A stretch of 64,000 nt of DNA from Celoporthe dispersa (Eukaryota; Ascomycota; Sordariomycetes; Diaporthales; Cryphonectriaceae): the NCBI GenBank assembly GCA_016584495.1, contig WAID01000001.1, forward strand, positions 2,542,001-2,606,000, read 5' to 3'. Positions 32,847 through 44,888 of the stretch are shown here, one piece after another. Made by a program: the position numbers and the translations under genes. Position 1 is the stretch's first letter. Every line of letters begins with the position of its first letter. A model generated the notes under the pieces. It ran no database searches. It was not told the origin of the DNA and saw only the letters and a program-made list of their open reading frames with translations.

Positions 32847-35800
32847 TCAAATCCACGACGACCCATCTTCACCATAGCGGTTGTCATATGGGATCGGAGG
32901 TGGCGGCGAGTCTGACCGTTGTTGGCCGGCGGCCCCGGCATTGGACCACCATCCGGAGAAGCGCTGGCTCAGAGATCTGCCGTGGGAGGCGGGCGGCATG
33001 CTGGAGGAGCTCTCTCCGTGGTCTTCTTGATCACCTGGGGGAGCGAGTAGAAGAGAGCGCGGTCGCTGAGGCAACCCCATGTCCTCAAAGGTTTGTGGGC
33101 CCTTCGAGCCCAAGTGGCTTGCATCGAGATGCCCTTCCTCGTCGATGTTGTATCGTGTGTCTCTGCTCAGATCGAGATCAGGAGGAGGCGTGACCTGAGC
33201 CCGTGAAGATGGCGGAAGGTCGGAGTGGTGATCACCTGGGACCTCAGTTGAGGGTAAGCCCCACTCAGGTGGAGGTGTAGCCAGAGGTCGAGGAGACAGA
33301 GGACTGGCCGCAAGCGGCGTAACTTGACCCTGATCAATTGATAACATTTGCGAAGCGTCCGAGTTTTCTCCTTGCGCTGACTCCGGGATTGGCTCCGGAG
33401 TGTTATCCGCAGTCGTCGGTTCTTCGTAGCCCTCCGAGATGGCCTCCTTAAGTTCTCTCAACATGATAGGATCCAAGGCTTGCTCCCAATCGACACTCTG
33501 CCTGTATAAATGACTGAATCGAACATGCGGCCTTGGCTCCTCTTCATCTCCTCCTTGAGGATCAAGCTGCTGGGAGGATATCGGGATTGAGCTTGACAGC
33601 TGGCCTTCAGCTTGCGCTGCATGTGCGTTTGTTGACGGCCCTGCCTCATTCAGCGAGTCAAAGCTACCTTGATCGAATTCAGTGTCCGTGGGTGATGGCG
33701 GCAAAGAAGAAATGTCTGCAGTGTAAAGCTGGTCCAGGTCCACTTCACGATCTTCCCCGGCGTTTGGTGCTTCGTTGGATGCGTCTCCAGACGCTGCAGC
33801 GCCTTCAGCCATGCCTCCAAGATCACGGTCTGCGTCTTGGTCGTGGGATTCATCCTGAAAACCGGCGTCGTCGAAAGGCATTTCCTCGTAATCTTCTAGA
33901 TCAAGATCCGAATCATCTTCAAACGTCGAGTCTTCGTCCTCTTCTTCCCTTTGATCATCTGCAGAATCTTCTAGAAGGTCTCCCAGGCTACCTTCTGCCT
34001 CTGCATCGACTTCTTCTTCGTCCTCTTCGCGTAGGCTCTCGGATCCATCGAGCTCGCGTTCTTGAACGTCCTCGCATTCTTGCTCGTCGTCTTCGAATTC
34101 TGATTCACCGATTTCGCATTCTTCTTCATCTTCGAATTCTTGTTCGTCGTTCTCGTGTTCTCGTTCGTCGTCCTCGTGTTCTTGGTCATCCTCAAGATCT
34201 CGAGAATCTGCGTCATCCTCATCCTCAAGGGCCTCATCCACGGGGGTTTCATCTTCCTGTGGACCGTCTTGGTCTGGCGACTCATCGTCGTGCCCACATT
34301 CTTCTTCATCAAGAGCATCCTGGCCTAGTTCTTCAGCGTCACAATCGCCCTCACCGCAATCTCCTCCGTTGTCCTCGTTCTCATCGTTGTGCTCATCGCC
34401 GTGCTCTTCGACCCGGAACGCCTCGTTCATTTCCAGAGCGTCCTCATCGCCTTCGAAGTCGTCTCCAGTCTCATTCTCAACCAGATCCCGATTATCTTCA
34501 GGACTCACTTCCACTTCTTGACTAACTTCTTCTGACTCGCCGCCGAGTTCTGTCTCAGGAGCCCCATCCGTATTATCATCCGCGACCAGAGCTTCTCCTT
34601 CGTCATCCCTCGCTTGATCTGCGTCTGCAGGGGGCTGATCGTCAACAATTGGCCCCTGCTCATCATTGGCAGATCGCTTATCGAAGTTGTCAAAGATCAC
34701 ATCCCCTTCCGGTTCTAGATTGTCCGCCAAGGGTGGGCTTTCTTCGAGTGGCGCTTCCTGAGCAGGTGATTCTTCGTCGGCTGTATCTTGTGATGGTTCT
34801 TCTTCCAGTGGTGCTTCTACAAAAGGTGCCTCTGCAACAGGAGCTTCTGTGCAAGCTGTTTCGACAGGCTCTTCGACGGGGGCTTCATCCAGGGGAGTTT
34901 CCTCAACAGGTGCTTTTTTCTTCGGCGACTGCTCCAGAGACGGGTACTTCTTCCACAGGCACTTCAGTGACTGGAGCTTCCTCAGCCGGTTCTTCCTCGA
35001 TAAATGCTTCTGTGGCGGGCGCCTCTTCGAGTAGTGCTTCCTCAACAGGTGCTTCTGCGACAGGTGCTTCTGCGACAGGCGCTACTGCGACAGGTGTTTC
35101 GGCAGGTGCTTCGGCAGGTGCTTCTTGAATAGGTGCTCTCTCGACTATTGATTCTGCGATAGATGCATCGTCGATCAGTGGTTCTGTGGTCGGTGCTTCT
35201 GCGGCGGGCGCCTCTTCGATTGGTGATTCTTCGACCGGTACCTCTCCTCTCGCAAGGCCCTCATTGCTATCCCCATGGCTGGTGCTATCCAAGTGCTCAT
35301 CTGAGACATGTGTGCCCGCATCACCATCGACGTGTTCAGCAGTTTCTTCCGGTGGCTCATAGTCCACTGCACCAAGATGAGCACCTGCATTAGAGTCGAT
35401 CTCTCGAGACTCGACAACTGTCTCCTGGATATGTTTGGCGTCAAGCTCATGGTCTTGAGCGGGGTTCTGATCTTGTACGTCGTCCTGAAGTTTGCCAAAG
35501 CCTGAATTGTCGGGCTTGAGTGCATCGCTCGTAGACCCGTCGTGGCCTCCGTTCTGATCATGTTCCTCGACATAATCTGAGCACACAGACTCCTCGAACT
35601 CAGTCTCTGAATCTGAGTGTCTGAGCTCGTCATCATTACTGCCGTGGTGGCTAATGAACTGTTCAGCAGGAACGTGCTCCTCGTCATGGGACGAAGAATG
35701 GCTGTCCAGCACCTCATCATGGATACCTCCGCCGATGCTATGGCTATCCACTGGCTGTACGACTTCAGTCTTAGTCTCCTCCTGGGCTTCCTCTGCTTGG

Positions 35801-38800
35801 TGGATAGGTGTCATAGCATAATCACCATCCGACACAGCAGTTTTCGCCTCTCGCGCGGTAGTCGTGGACGAGTCGTTATCGCGGTACGCAGGGGGGAGGC
35901 TCAGATGTGTCACTTAGACTCGTAGACGCGTCCTCATTGTTGTGGATTGGTTCGGCTCCAGTATTCGCCGTCGAAGCATCCAAGCCGTGGGCATCAGAAG
36001 CGGAGGTGTCAGCCAGTGGACTGGACGTAGAGGCATGAGCGCCATGATGGTCGAACTCAGAATCGGCAACGCCAAGCCCTTGTCCAGTGACCGATGACGA
36101 GACAGGTCCAATGTGAGCATCGGATGTCATTTGAGGCGTGTCTACACCGACAACGCTTCCTTGGTCTTCATCTGTACTCCGTGCCATCTCATGCGCGTCG
36201 CTTTGGAAAGTGTGACTCGATCCTGGCGTTGGTGTGTTCATAGCCATATCCTTCTCGCCATTGATGCGGATATCAGAGTCCTCAGCAGTCTCATGAAGGT
36301 GTTCTGACGGTGCTGGAACAAAGCCTGGCGATCTGGAGCGCTCATAAGCCAGGCTTTCGCGGTGAGAGTCGCTGCTTAGGTAGTCGTCAATTATAGTGGA
36401 AGCAGTGGATTCTTCAATTTCTTCCATGTCAGGCACACAGCTCGTTTGACGAGGTGTAGTCTCAGTAGCGCGAGCATCCGTGTTGGACAGACTTTGATCC
36501 TCAGAATGGATCTCGGTCTGACTTGGAGGAGAGGTAGTCTTCCTTGGGATGTTCATGTCGTATAAATCTGATCCAGCATCGTTTTCGGCACCGTTCGGCT
36601 CTCTGAGATCAGAAGACAAGGGCTGTGTTCCAGAAGGCATTTTCTCCCAAGAATCTTCATTTCCAATGTGCCCTGCAGAGAGAATCTGTGGCGCTGGTTC
36701 GTGACGATTTTGTTGATCAGTGCGCGAGACATTATCTACTCATGTCAGTGTCACTCGGACGTGATCGAAGGTTAGGAAGGGGAAGACATACTGTGATCAA
36801 GCTCATCCTGGGGCGATATTTCTCTCTCGCCAAAGATCTCAGGCAGGCGCATATCTGAAGGCGATGCCAGAGCTGGCTGTGCACTGTCTGACTGCCCAGG
36901 CAGTTCGTCATATTCAGACTTGCCGAACATTTTGCGAAGTCGATTTCTGAAGCTCCCAGGATTCGGCTGAGCCGGCTCCGATTCCTCTACCGCATCTTGA
37001 GTGACTAAGGCAGACGGATCGGGTGACACGACTGTTGTATCAAGACGTAACAGCGAGCGAGACTCCGGGCTCATGTTGCTATTACCTGCGGAGCGCCCGG
37101 CCACCAACGTGTCCTGATCGTGGCTTAGTGCGATAGAGTCCCTATCATGGACCCGTGAAATGTTGTCGTCATCGCAGGTTGGCTGAGAGGCCACTTGTTC
37201 TAGCCAACTTGAGATCGCAGGGTGATCTTGGACGTTCTTGGAGCTCATTGCAGCCGCTCGAGTCGCAGCAGGCGAAGACGATAGGTCCAAGTGTTTTCCA
37301 GAATCGCAATCGGAGATCTCGTCAGGAACAACGTGACCTGAAGTTTCGACAAACATTGGTACGGTTGAAGAGACAGAATGACGGCGCTGACCCGTTGAGG
37401 GGCCGAGTGGCCGCACAGATTCGAGCTGATCAGTGGAGGACGGCTGATAAGGGTCACTATACAGCGTTGAATGGTGATCTGATAGACCACGGTCCAATGG
37501 GTGTTGTGATGCTGCGGCCTCAGCACCACCATAGAGTCTTGTCTCTGGGTTGGATGGTTCAAGGCGAGATAGCCAGGAAGAGATCTGATCACCATCTTGT
37601 CCCCGCAGACGAGAAGACTGTGCCTCACTCTTGTCATGAAGACTATTGAGAGACTCAGGGACGGACAACCTGACCGGGGGCTGGGCCGGAATACGTTCGT
37701 CCTTGTATGAGTACCGGCTCGTCGATATAAGAGCCTCCTTAGTCGCCTTCTCACTAGCAAGACGGGGCTTCGACAGAGACGCACTACCCTCAGCTGTCGT
37801 CGAGTCTTCCAGAGGCGATGTCAAATTGATCTCCTTATCTTTGACAGAGTCGGGAAGCAGATTGGATGTTCTCTTCGTTACCGAATGCGAGCTTCCGGCC
37901 TGCTCATCACCCACGACTGACGGGGTATACTTGCGGTCGGTGTAGTGAAAAGGTACACGCTCGTTGCCTCTTGTAGCATCCTGGTATGAAGGCGGAGGTG
38001 GCTCCTCAAGTGACTTCGAGTCAAGGTGCAGAGTTGCAGCATCTGCATGGTGCATTCCTAGCATTACTGGTATAGCCTCATCCTGCTGTGGCAGGTCGGC
38101 GAACAACGGGTGCATGCCGGGGACTGGCTTCGCAGGCAGGCCAGCGACTTCCTTGGATAGATTCTCCTGGGAATATTCTGTGCCATCGGCTCTAGTAATT
38201 CTTGGAGGAATGAGAGTAGGCGTCGAAGAGGAAGACGACGTGAGCTTTGAGTTGTCTTCCAGCACTTTATCTTTAGTCACTTCAGACCTCTTTAGTTCTG
38301 TCGACGGTTTTAGCTTGCTAGACTCAAGAAAATCGTGCTCGTCATTCTCCGCATTGCCCTGTTCGCTCTTGGCTGTGAACTCCTGGTCGACGACGGAAGA
38401 GAAAGTCGAATCGAAGTCGTCCGGTAAATTCGACTTAAACATCTTGCCTCGTCTCGTACTCTTGGTTGTATCACCGTTCTCCACAAGATTCCTGTCCTTG
38501 TCTGAGGCTGTCGGCGTGCTCGTCTCCTGGGTAGTAATGTTGGTGGCCTCTCCGTCGCCGTTGTCCCTGGCCAAAGGCCGTGAGCTGTCGAGTTTTCGTG
38601 AGCGAGACTCGAATGCAACAGTCGAGTCCGCTCCGACGAGAGGTTCCACGTTCTTCGTCGGTTCGGCTCTGCGCCGGCCAGATAGTTTGTCATTGTTCGT
38701 AGATAATGCTGACCTAGACGCCGTTGAGAAATCACCGGCTCTATGTGGGTCGATCTCTGCCACGTTAGTCGGCAATCGAGGCGTGGACAGATCTTCCGCG

Positions 38801-41800
38801 GCAAGCTGAGGAGGAATTTCGCTTTGCTCGTCCTCAGAGCTCCTAGCAGACTCCTGAATGGGCACATTGCTACTTTGCCTAGACAGGGTCGCTTCCTTGG
38901 GGACAAGATTGTGGTCAAACTTGGGAAGCTTCAGCCTGTGCGCGCTCTGCGGTTGTGTCATATCGCGTGCGCCGGATACCTCGCGGGTCTTTTTCTTGCC
39001 GCGGAAGATGTGAGTCCTCGGGCCGATCAGCTGTGGGCTTGAGACTGGCTACAAGACTAGAAGAGAGCTCATGCTTACTCTCCACAGCGGAGCGATTGCC
39101 GATCGAACGTGGCCTGGGCGTGGGTTCTCCGCGAGCAGATTCTATCGACGATGTCGGCTCGGCAACTGGAGATGGCTGGAGGCGCTGCTTGTCGTCCTTG
39201 ATATTCGTGGTAGCTAGAGCCAGAGGGGCGACCATCTGTGATTTGCGATTCATGTCGGAGGGCAGGTCCTCGAAATTCGCAGGTGAGCCGGGCACCAGCG
39301 AGTCGGCCAATCTGATTGGCGTTCGAATACCGATGCGCTGCTCCTCTGCCATGCTATCCTGGGGATTGACGGTAGCGAATTGCACCCTCTGAGGCGTGTC
39401 GGCTGGCCTTCCGCCACGGCTGAGATCGAAAGTGTCTTGATCCGGTGAGGCGAAGACCTTTCGTTGTGGTGGCTCTGTCATTCGCTCGCCTCTGGAAATG
39501 GAAATAGGCTCCTGAGGCATCTTGGCGTGTGACCCTTCGCGAACTTCGCTCCGAACGTCGATGTTGTGGGTGGAAGACTCCGACGGCATGCTGGTCTCGT
39601 CTGTCATCGATGGTATCCACTGGCTTCTCTTTTCTGAGCCGAACTCGCCTGGGATGGCAGGGACTGTTGGCACGGACAATCCGGACTGCGACCCGTGAAC
39701 ACTGAAGTTCCTGTTTCTGCTCTTCCTCTTCGACTTCACACTGGCTGTCTCAGACAAGTCTGCTGCTGGCTCGTCAGAGGCCTGGGCAAGTCTGAAGTTG
39801 ATATTCCGAGACATTCGGTTAACAAATTCTTCCTGCGAAGGAATTGGGCTGAACTCCTCGCGGGTTTTGGTTTCGCCTGCTGGCGCCCTGGAGCCGGTCG
39901 AAGTCGTAGTCACAACTTCGTTACTTTTCTTCGAAACTGATGAGGGAGGGATCCTATTTCCGTCAGAATCCTTCACAGGTCGAGGCAATGGTCGTGCTTC
40001 GTCATCGTCTAACGAAGCCTTCTTTGACGGAGTTGCCTCGTCGCCCTTCCTTGAATCGTTTAATAGCGGAACTCGGGCGAGACTGTGTTGACCTCGATCC
40101 GGACGAATACGCTCAGGTGTAGAATCCTGGCCGAGGACTGGGGCAGACTCCGTTCTTCCAGCTAGTGCTGGACGTACATCAGGGAAAACGTTCTTCTCAC
40201 TGCCAACACTCTTCTCAGGCTGCTGAGGCACTGGATATTCGACGTGTTTGCCCTTCTTGCCCCAATGAAGCCAATCCCTGAGGCCCCCCTTTGTCTCAGC
40301 ATTCGTGGCATCAGATGTTGGCTTTGCTGACGCAGCAGGCTTCTGTCCCTCGAGGTCATCCACATTGACTTCGTCGTTGATCGACCACCTTTCCACGAAC
40401 TTGCCACGTCCTGCCTGTGCCGTAGTGCGTATCCTCGGCCAGCCGTCTTCATCCTCGGCGGCAGTCTGATTTGTGCGCACCTCTAGCATAGGAGAACGCT
40501 CGGAAGAAACCTTGTGCTGGTTGGCGCGTATAGGAGGCGAGGCGAGATCAGGATGAGTTTCTTCTCTAGTAGCTCGAGATGACGATTCGAAAGCCTTGTC
40601 CTTCCGCCGGCGGTCCCCGGTGGTAGATGAAGTAGAAGGCTTGGGCTGAGAGCTGGTAGAATCTTGAGACATCGAGACCTGTTCGCCGCCAGCCTTTGGG
40701 TTCAACGAGGAGGAGAACTCCTCACCAGACGGCTGCCTTAAGCTGCGTTCTCGAAATGAGAGAGAGTCCGCAGACACAGACTTGTTACTCTGTGCTTCGG
40801 TAGGCTTCAGCTCAAGCGAAGGCAGCTCTTGCTTCCTCTCCTGACCTTTCCGGCGATGTTGGGGAAGGGAAACTTCCTCAAAAGTGATACCGTCAACAGA
40901 GAAGGAATCCTTGGGTTTTCCAGCAGCCTGCACAGGCTGGGGCTCGCCCATCCTGCGAGCATTCTTCCTGTCGAGATCTGCATCGCTGACAACGATTGTC
41001 GGCTGTGGCTGCGTCGACGGTTTCGAGCTCGCTCCTGGAGTGGCTACGGGAGATGAGCCTGTTTCCCGTTTGCTCCGAGGCTCTTCAAGAGGCAGTGAAG
41101 CTGGCTTTCGAGCATCAGAACGTTCATCACGAGCTGACTGGACTGATGAATCAATCATGCGGGCCTCTGTGCCCGACGTCGGTTGTGGCTCGCTGCTAGA
41201 TGAGGGCTTCCGTTTTGACCTGGAGGATGACTCGGCATCGGGTCGAGGAGCACCAGGTGTCCGGCCAGGCGAATCAAGAGGCTCAGCCCTGAGACCGCGT
41301 TCCCCGTCTGGTCCCCTTGTATCAAGCCTCTCTTTTTGTCGACGAGAAGTCGTCTGAGGCACCGAGCTGTCTTTCTCACCTGCAACCATAGACACCTGCA
41401 CGGCTGGGCTTTTCTCAGTGGCTTGCAACAACTGTTCGACTCTCGGCCGCCTCGACTTCTCTGTTGCGTTCGCGACTGGCTCGCTGGCGCCGCGTGATGG
41501 GCCCGGGGACAGTGAGACAGACGGCTTGCGTGGGTCGCTCATGTGGCTTGGCTCGGGTACAACAGCGCGACTGCTTCCGCTGCCTTTGACCTCAATGACC
41601 CGTTCTTTCTGCATCTGCCTGGCCGAGGTGAGAGGATCGCGGCTAGATTGACCTCCCGTCACAAGCGTGGTGGCTTCGACGTCTCGAGGTGATGGCCTGT
41701 CATGCGGGCTCTTGCCCCGTATTTCTTGGTCTCGATCAGGCTGATGTTGTGTCTTCCCTAGGCGCATAGACTCCGAGAGGCTAGCATGCTCTTGTGAACT

Positions 41801-44311
41801 TTGAAGAGGAAGCCGATCGCGACCCTTATCCCGCTCCTGCGGTACTTCGACTCGCCCTGAAGCTGTTCCACCAGGCCGTGTTGACCCTGACATCGCTTCC
41901 CGGCTATGAGTATCAGGGGCTGAGCTTTGTCTCCCCGTGAGAGGAGAAGGAGAGGTTTTATAGCCTGTGTCTCGAGAAGGGGTCCCCTCGGGCTTCACAG
42001 GGCTTCGTTCACTCCGAGAGACAGCACGGCGATGCGCACCATCAGATCGGTGCGCTTTATCGGGTCGGGTATAAGAAAATTTGTCTGGTCTCTGAGTCGT
42101 GTGTGGGCTCATCGTCTTGTCTGCTGTGGTCTGGTTCGAGAGTATATCGCGGAGTCGTGGGGGTTCTGAGAAGTTCTTGTCTTTATACTCTGAAGGGCTC
42201 GTGGCAGAAGTGCTCCGCTGGTGCTTCGCAGCCTCGTACTGCCGCGGATCTGCAAGAACGGGGGTCTTCGATGTACCTGCAGAAAACTTGTTGGTCTCAT
42301 CAAGAGAGCGTGAGGGCCGCTGGTGTTGTTGACTCGCAGACAAGGCAGGCCTGGCTCGTTCATCAGCAGGCGAGAACGGCACTCGTTCTGCTTTCCTGTC
42401 GTCCAGCCGCTGGTTGCCTGTGGTGATATCTCCCCGTGCAGAGCCCTGTTGTCTCGATACTGCATCCCGAGAGTCATTGTGACGGAGATTGAAGGCAGAA
42501 AAGAAACCAGTACTTTTCTGGTCGTGGTGATCCTTTTTCTCCTGACGAGTCTGCGGTGGCGGTGGTGTTGATACCGAAGACTGACTGGCGGGCACTGGGA
42601 CCAGATAGCCAGTCTTGGGGTCCAGCACATGTTTGACAGCTCCAGACGAATGTTCTTCCGGCACGTAGCTTTTCGAAGGCTGAGTTGCAAAAGCGGCCAT
42701 CTCACTTGGGTTGGGTGCTCGGTCTCTGCCTAAAGACAGGTCGTCTCCCCTGGGTCGTCCTGAGATCTCCTTGCTCCGGCCGTTTTGCGATGAACTCTGA
42801 AGCTGACCGCGCGTGTTCTGCTGAGGCTGGTGGCTCACATCAGACCTCGTCTGAGGCGTGGCTCCGGGCAACACCGGCTGCTTTCCGCTGTCGATTCTCG
42901 CGGATCGATTCCGCTCGTCTGGTGTGGTGCCCGAAGCAACCATGGCATCCCGCACATCCTTCATCTTGACAATCCGGAGGGGTTCGGCGGTCCGAATCTC
43001 AACCGTGTCGCTCCCGGATAGCGGTTGCGCTCGTTCAGATGTCGTCGTCCCTTTTCTGCCAGAAGAACTAGGAAGCTCTGTGACAGGCCGCCGGCTACTT
43101 CCCTCTGCGGCAGTCCGAGACTGATTCCATTCATTGCCATCTCGAGGAGGACGCGGCGGGGCCACCCGATCCTGGCTAGTCTTCGTAAAGGCCTCCTGAG
43201 CGCTAGCATCTTTGGGCGTTCGTAGGTCGGCGTCACGGGTATGCTGCCGTCCAAAATTGAAAAGCGACCCTTTCGACTTGTGATTACTAGTCCTGTCAGA
43301 AGGGGCGGCGGCACCCTGTTTATCCTCTTCTCGAATAACCCTGCCAGAAGCGTTCTGGGGCTTTGACGATGAGGCCAGACTGCTCTGGACCTGAGGAACG
43401 GTAGGGTTCTGGCGGAGTGGTGAGGGCGGATGAGGCCGCGCATCTGGTCCGTGGCGCTCTGGAGCCAGGCGATCAATGCGACCTCTCCCGTCACCAGCAC
43501 TGGTGGCGGCACCATCGTTTCTCCTGAGAGCGGCGTTCTGGAGAGAGACATTTGGTGTCGGGCCCCGGTCCGATACACTATGTTGAGGTGGTCCTGGTCT
43601 CATCACCTCCGGGACAACAGCCCTGCTGCTCCCGGATGCCACCAAGGGTGCTGAGTGCGGAGCAGGTCCTGCTGCCTGCTTCCCTTTCGAATGCCATGAC
43701 GGTGAGGAGGCGTTGGCAGACGAGACTTGAGGTTGACTTGACTGGACCAAGACGGGCGGGGGTTGCGGAGTAGACCCTGCTACTTGCTTTCCCTTCGACT
43801 GCCATGATGATGGCGAGGCGCTGGCAGACGATGCCTGGGGTTGACTTGACGAGACCAGCACGAACTTCGGGTTCTCCTTGGGCGCGCCGAAAAGAGATTT
43901 CGCCCAGGATGAGTTATACGTCGTCATCCGTTTCGACTTGTCGGAATATGAAGACGAGGCATCGTCCGCCTTGTAAGGTGACAGCCTTGCTGAGGATGAT
44001 GTGTTCTTGGTCACCGGGAAGGGGTTAGTGCTGGTGTTGTTGTGGTTGTGGTGGTCGTGGTGGTTGTTGCTGCTGTTGTTGTTCTTCTTCACTTGATAAT
44101 CCCTACTGCTGCTAGGCTGTGATTTGGAGGACGAGGGACCATCTGATCTTGGTGGTACAGTCTTATTCTTCTTGTTGCTGTTCTTCATCTTCTCGAAATC
44201 CTCATCATTACTAGACGTGAGGCCCCCCGTCTTCAGGCCCCCCGTCCAGAAGGACGGCGCAGTCGTCAGCCGCTTGTCCTTCTTCGCCTTTTCGACCTTG
44301 GAAGGAGCCAT
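32847..44311 (-). CDS. Giant disordered low-complexity protein (three frame breaks)
   Basis: From MAPSKVEKAKKDKRL (ATG 44311) coding-type sequence runs 11.4 kb to the stop at 32847. A 56-nt intron (36736-36791, GTATGT...GTAG) is clear. Three further frame changes fall at homopolymers: T5 38990-38994, G6 35891-35896 and T6 34914-34919. Removing one base at each yields about 3,801 residues with no stop. The first 2,400 residues are Ser/Pro/Arg/Gln-rich. The end of the gene has an APVEE-type repeat (34780-35230), then a Glu/Asp-dominated stretch (33900-34560), then LSQRFSGWWSN near the C-terminus. PPxY motifs occur (PPPSY; PPPAY across the 35891 break). No catalytic domain is visible. Fungal giant proteins of this type, annotated as involucrin-repeat proteins, include leashin, which tethers Woronin bodies; whether this is one is only a guess. 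Confidence 0.7.
33900..34560. repeat. Acid-rich codon tract in the giant gene
   Basis: On the minus strand GAA, GAG, GAT and GAC codons dominate, giving clusters such as DDEREHENDEQEFEDEEE. This purine bias leaves a long antisense open frame on the plus strand that I regard as an artefact. Confidence 0.7.
34780..35230. repeat. Degenerate tandem repeat encoding (E)APVxE units
   Basis: A run of 15-18 bp imperfect units encodes EAP-V/A-E-E variants. One frame break (T6 at 34914-34919) falls inside it, and the repeat continues in the shifted frame, which shows that both sides belong to one reading frame. Confidence 0.8.
43660..43863. repeat. Tandem duplication, period about 108 bp, in the giant gene
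   Basis: Two copies encode VLVSSSQPQASSASASP...SKGKQ and VLVQSSQPQVSSANAS...SKGKQ in the N-terminal quarter of the protein. Confidence 0.75.
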
Positions 44312-44435
44312 GTCGACGGCTGTTGTCGTATATCGATAGTTGTAAGAGTACAAGCCATCCCGAAGAAGAAAAAAAAGAAGAAGAAAAAAATAAAGCCACC
44401 GCGCAAGCGTTTGGTGACCCTCTTTACGTATGGAG

Positions 44436-44458
44436 ACACACATACACACACACACATG
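44436..44458. repeat. CA-rich microsatellite
   Basis: An imperfect (CA)n run, interrupted by one T, followed by GCGTGTGTG that could pair back on it. Confidence 0.7.
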
Positions 44459-44561
44459 CGTGTGTGGGACTTATTTTGGTGGCAGGGGACCTGGTCCTCT
44501 ACTGTCTTAGGCCCACAAGGACCGCCACCGCCGGACCGCCTGGGCTCTGGGCCTTGGGCGC

Positions 44562-44888
44562 TTAGCCGGGGGTTCCACTGTTGTACTGCTGGCGGTGCAG
44601 CAGGCTGGGGCCACCTTTTGAGGGGGGAAGGGTGACCTGTTCGATTGGCGGGGGCGAGCCCTCGAACGCGTGCACAGTATAGGGCTGTTCATGGCATTGG
44701 TGCGGGACGAAAGAGGCGATCGGGACACTGAAACACTGGCTGCAGATTTTCTTCGTAAAGGTATCCAGGAGAAGATCAACTCTGTGAGCCCTGCAGAGAT
44801 CAGCTGTTGTGAGCTGTCGTACGCGTGTTAGTGCCGTGCCCGGATGGTTGGACTGGAGATAGTTATCACAAGGTTCGCAAGGTGTCAT
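44562..44888 (-). CDS. Possible small Cys-containing protein, weakly supported
   Basis: An ATG-started frame of 108 codons opens MTPCEPCDNYLQSNHPG and contains a second CxxC (CSQC), so four or more cysteines are spaced as in a zinc-binding fold. I recognise no family, there is no intron or conserved block to support it, and the last third looks random. It may be noise. Confidence 0.22.
   Translation of the reverse strand: MTPCEPCDNYLQSNHPGTALTRVRQLTTADLCRAHRVDLLLDTFTKKICSQCFSVPIASFVPHQCHEQPYTVHAFEGSPPPIEQVTLPPSKGGPSLLHRQQYNSGTPG

Noticed and set aside
33533..34525. 330-codon plus-strand frame antisense to the giant gene
   Set aside because: Created by the acidic GA-rich codons of the minus-strand gene; its Arg/Leu/His-rich product is a mirror artefact.
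37964..38809. 281-codon plus-strand frame antisense to the giant gene
   Set aside because: Ser/Val-rich mirror of the real minus-strand frame; no independent signal.
39045..39078. A 34-nt intron (GTAAGC...CCAG) to explain the giant gene's first frame change
   Set aside because: It has the right phase but is shorter than any other intron here; a single extra base in the T5 run at 38990-38994 explains the change more simply.
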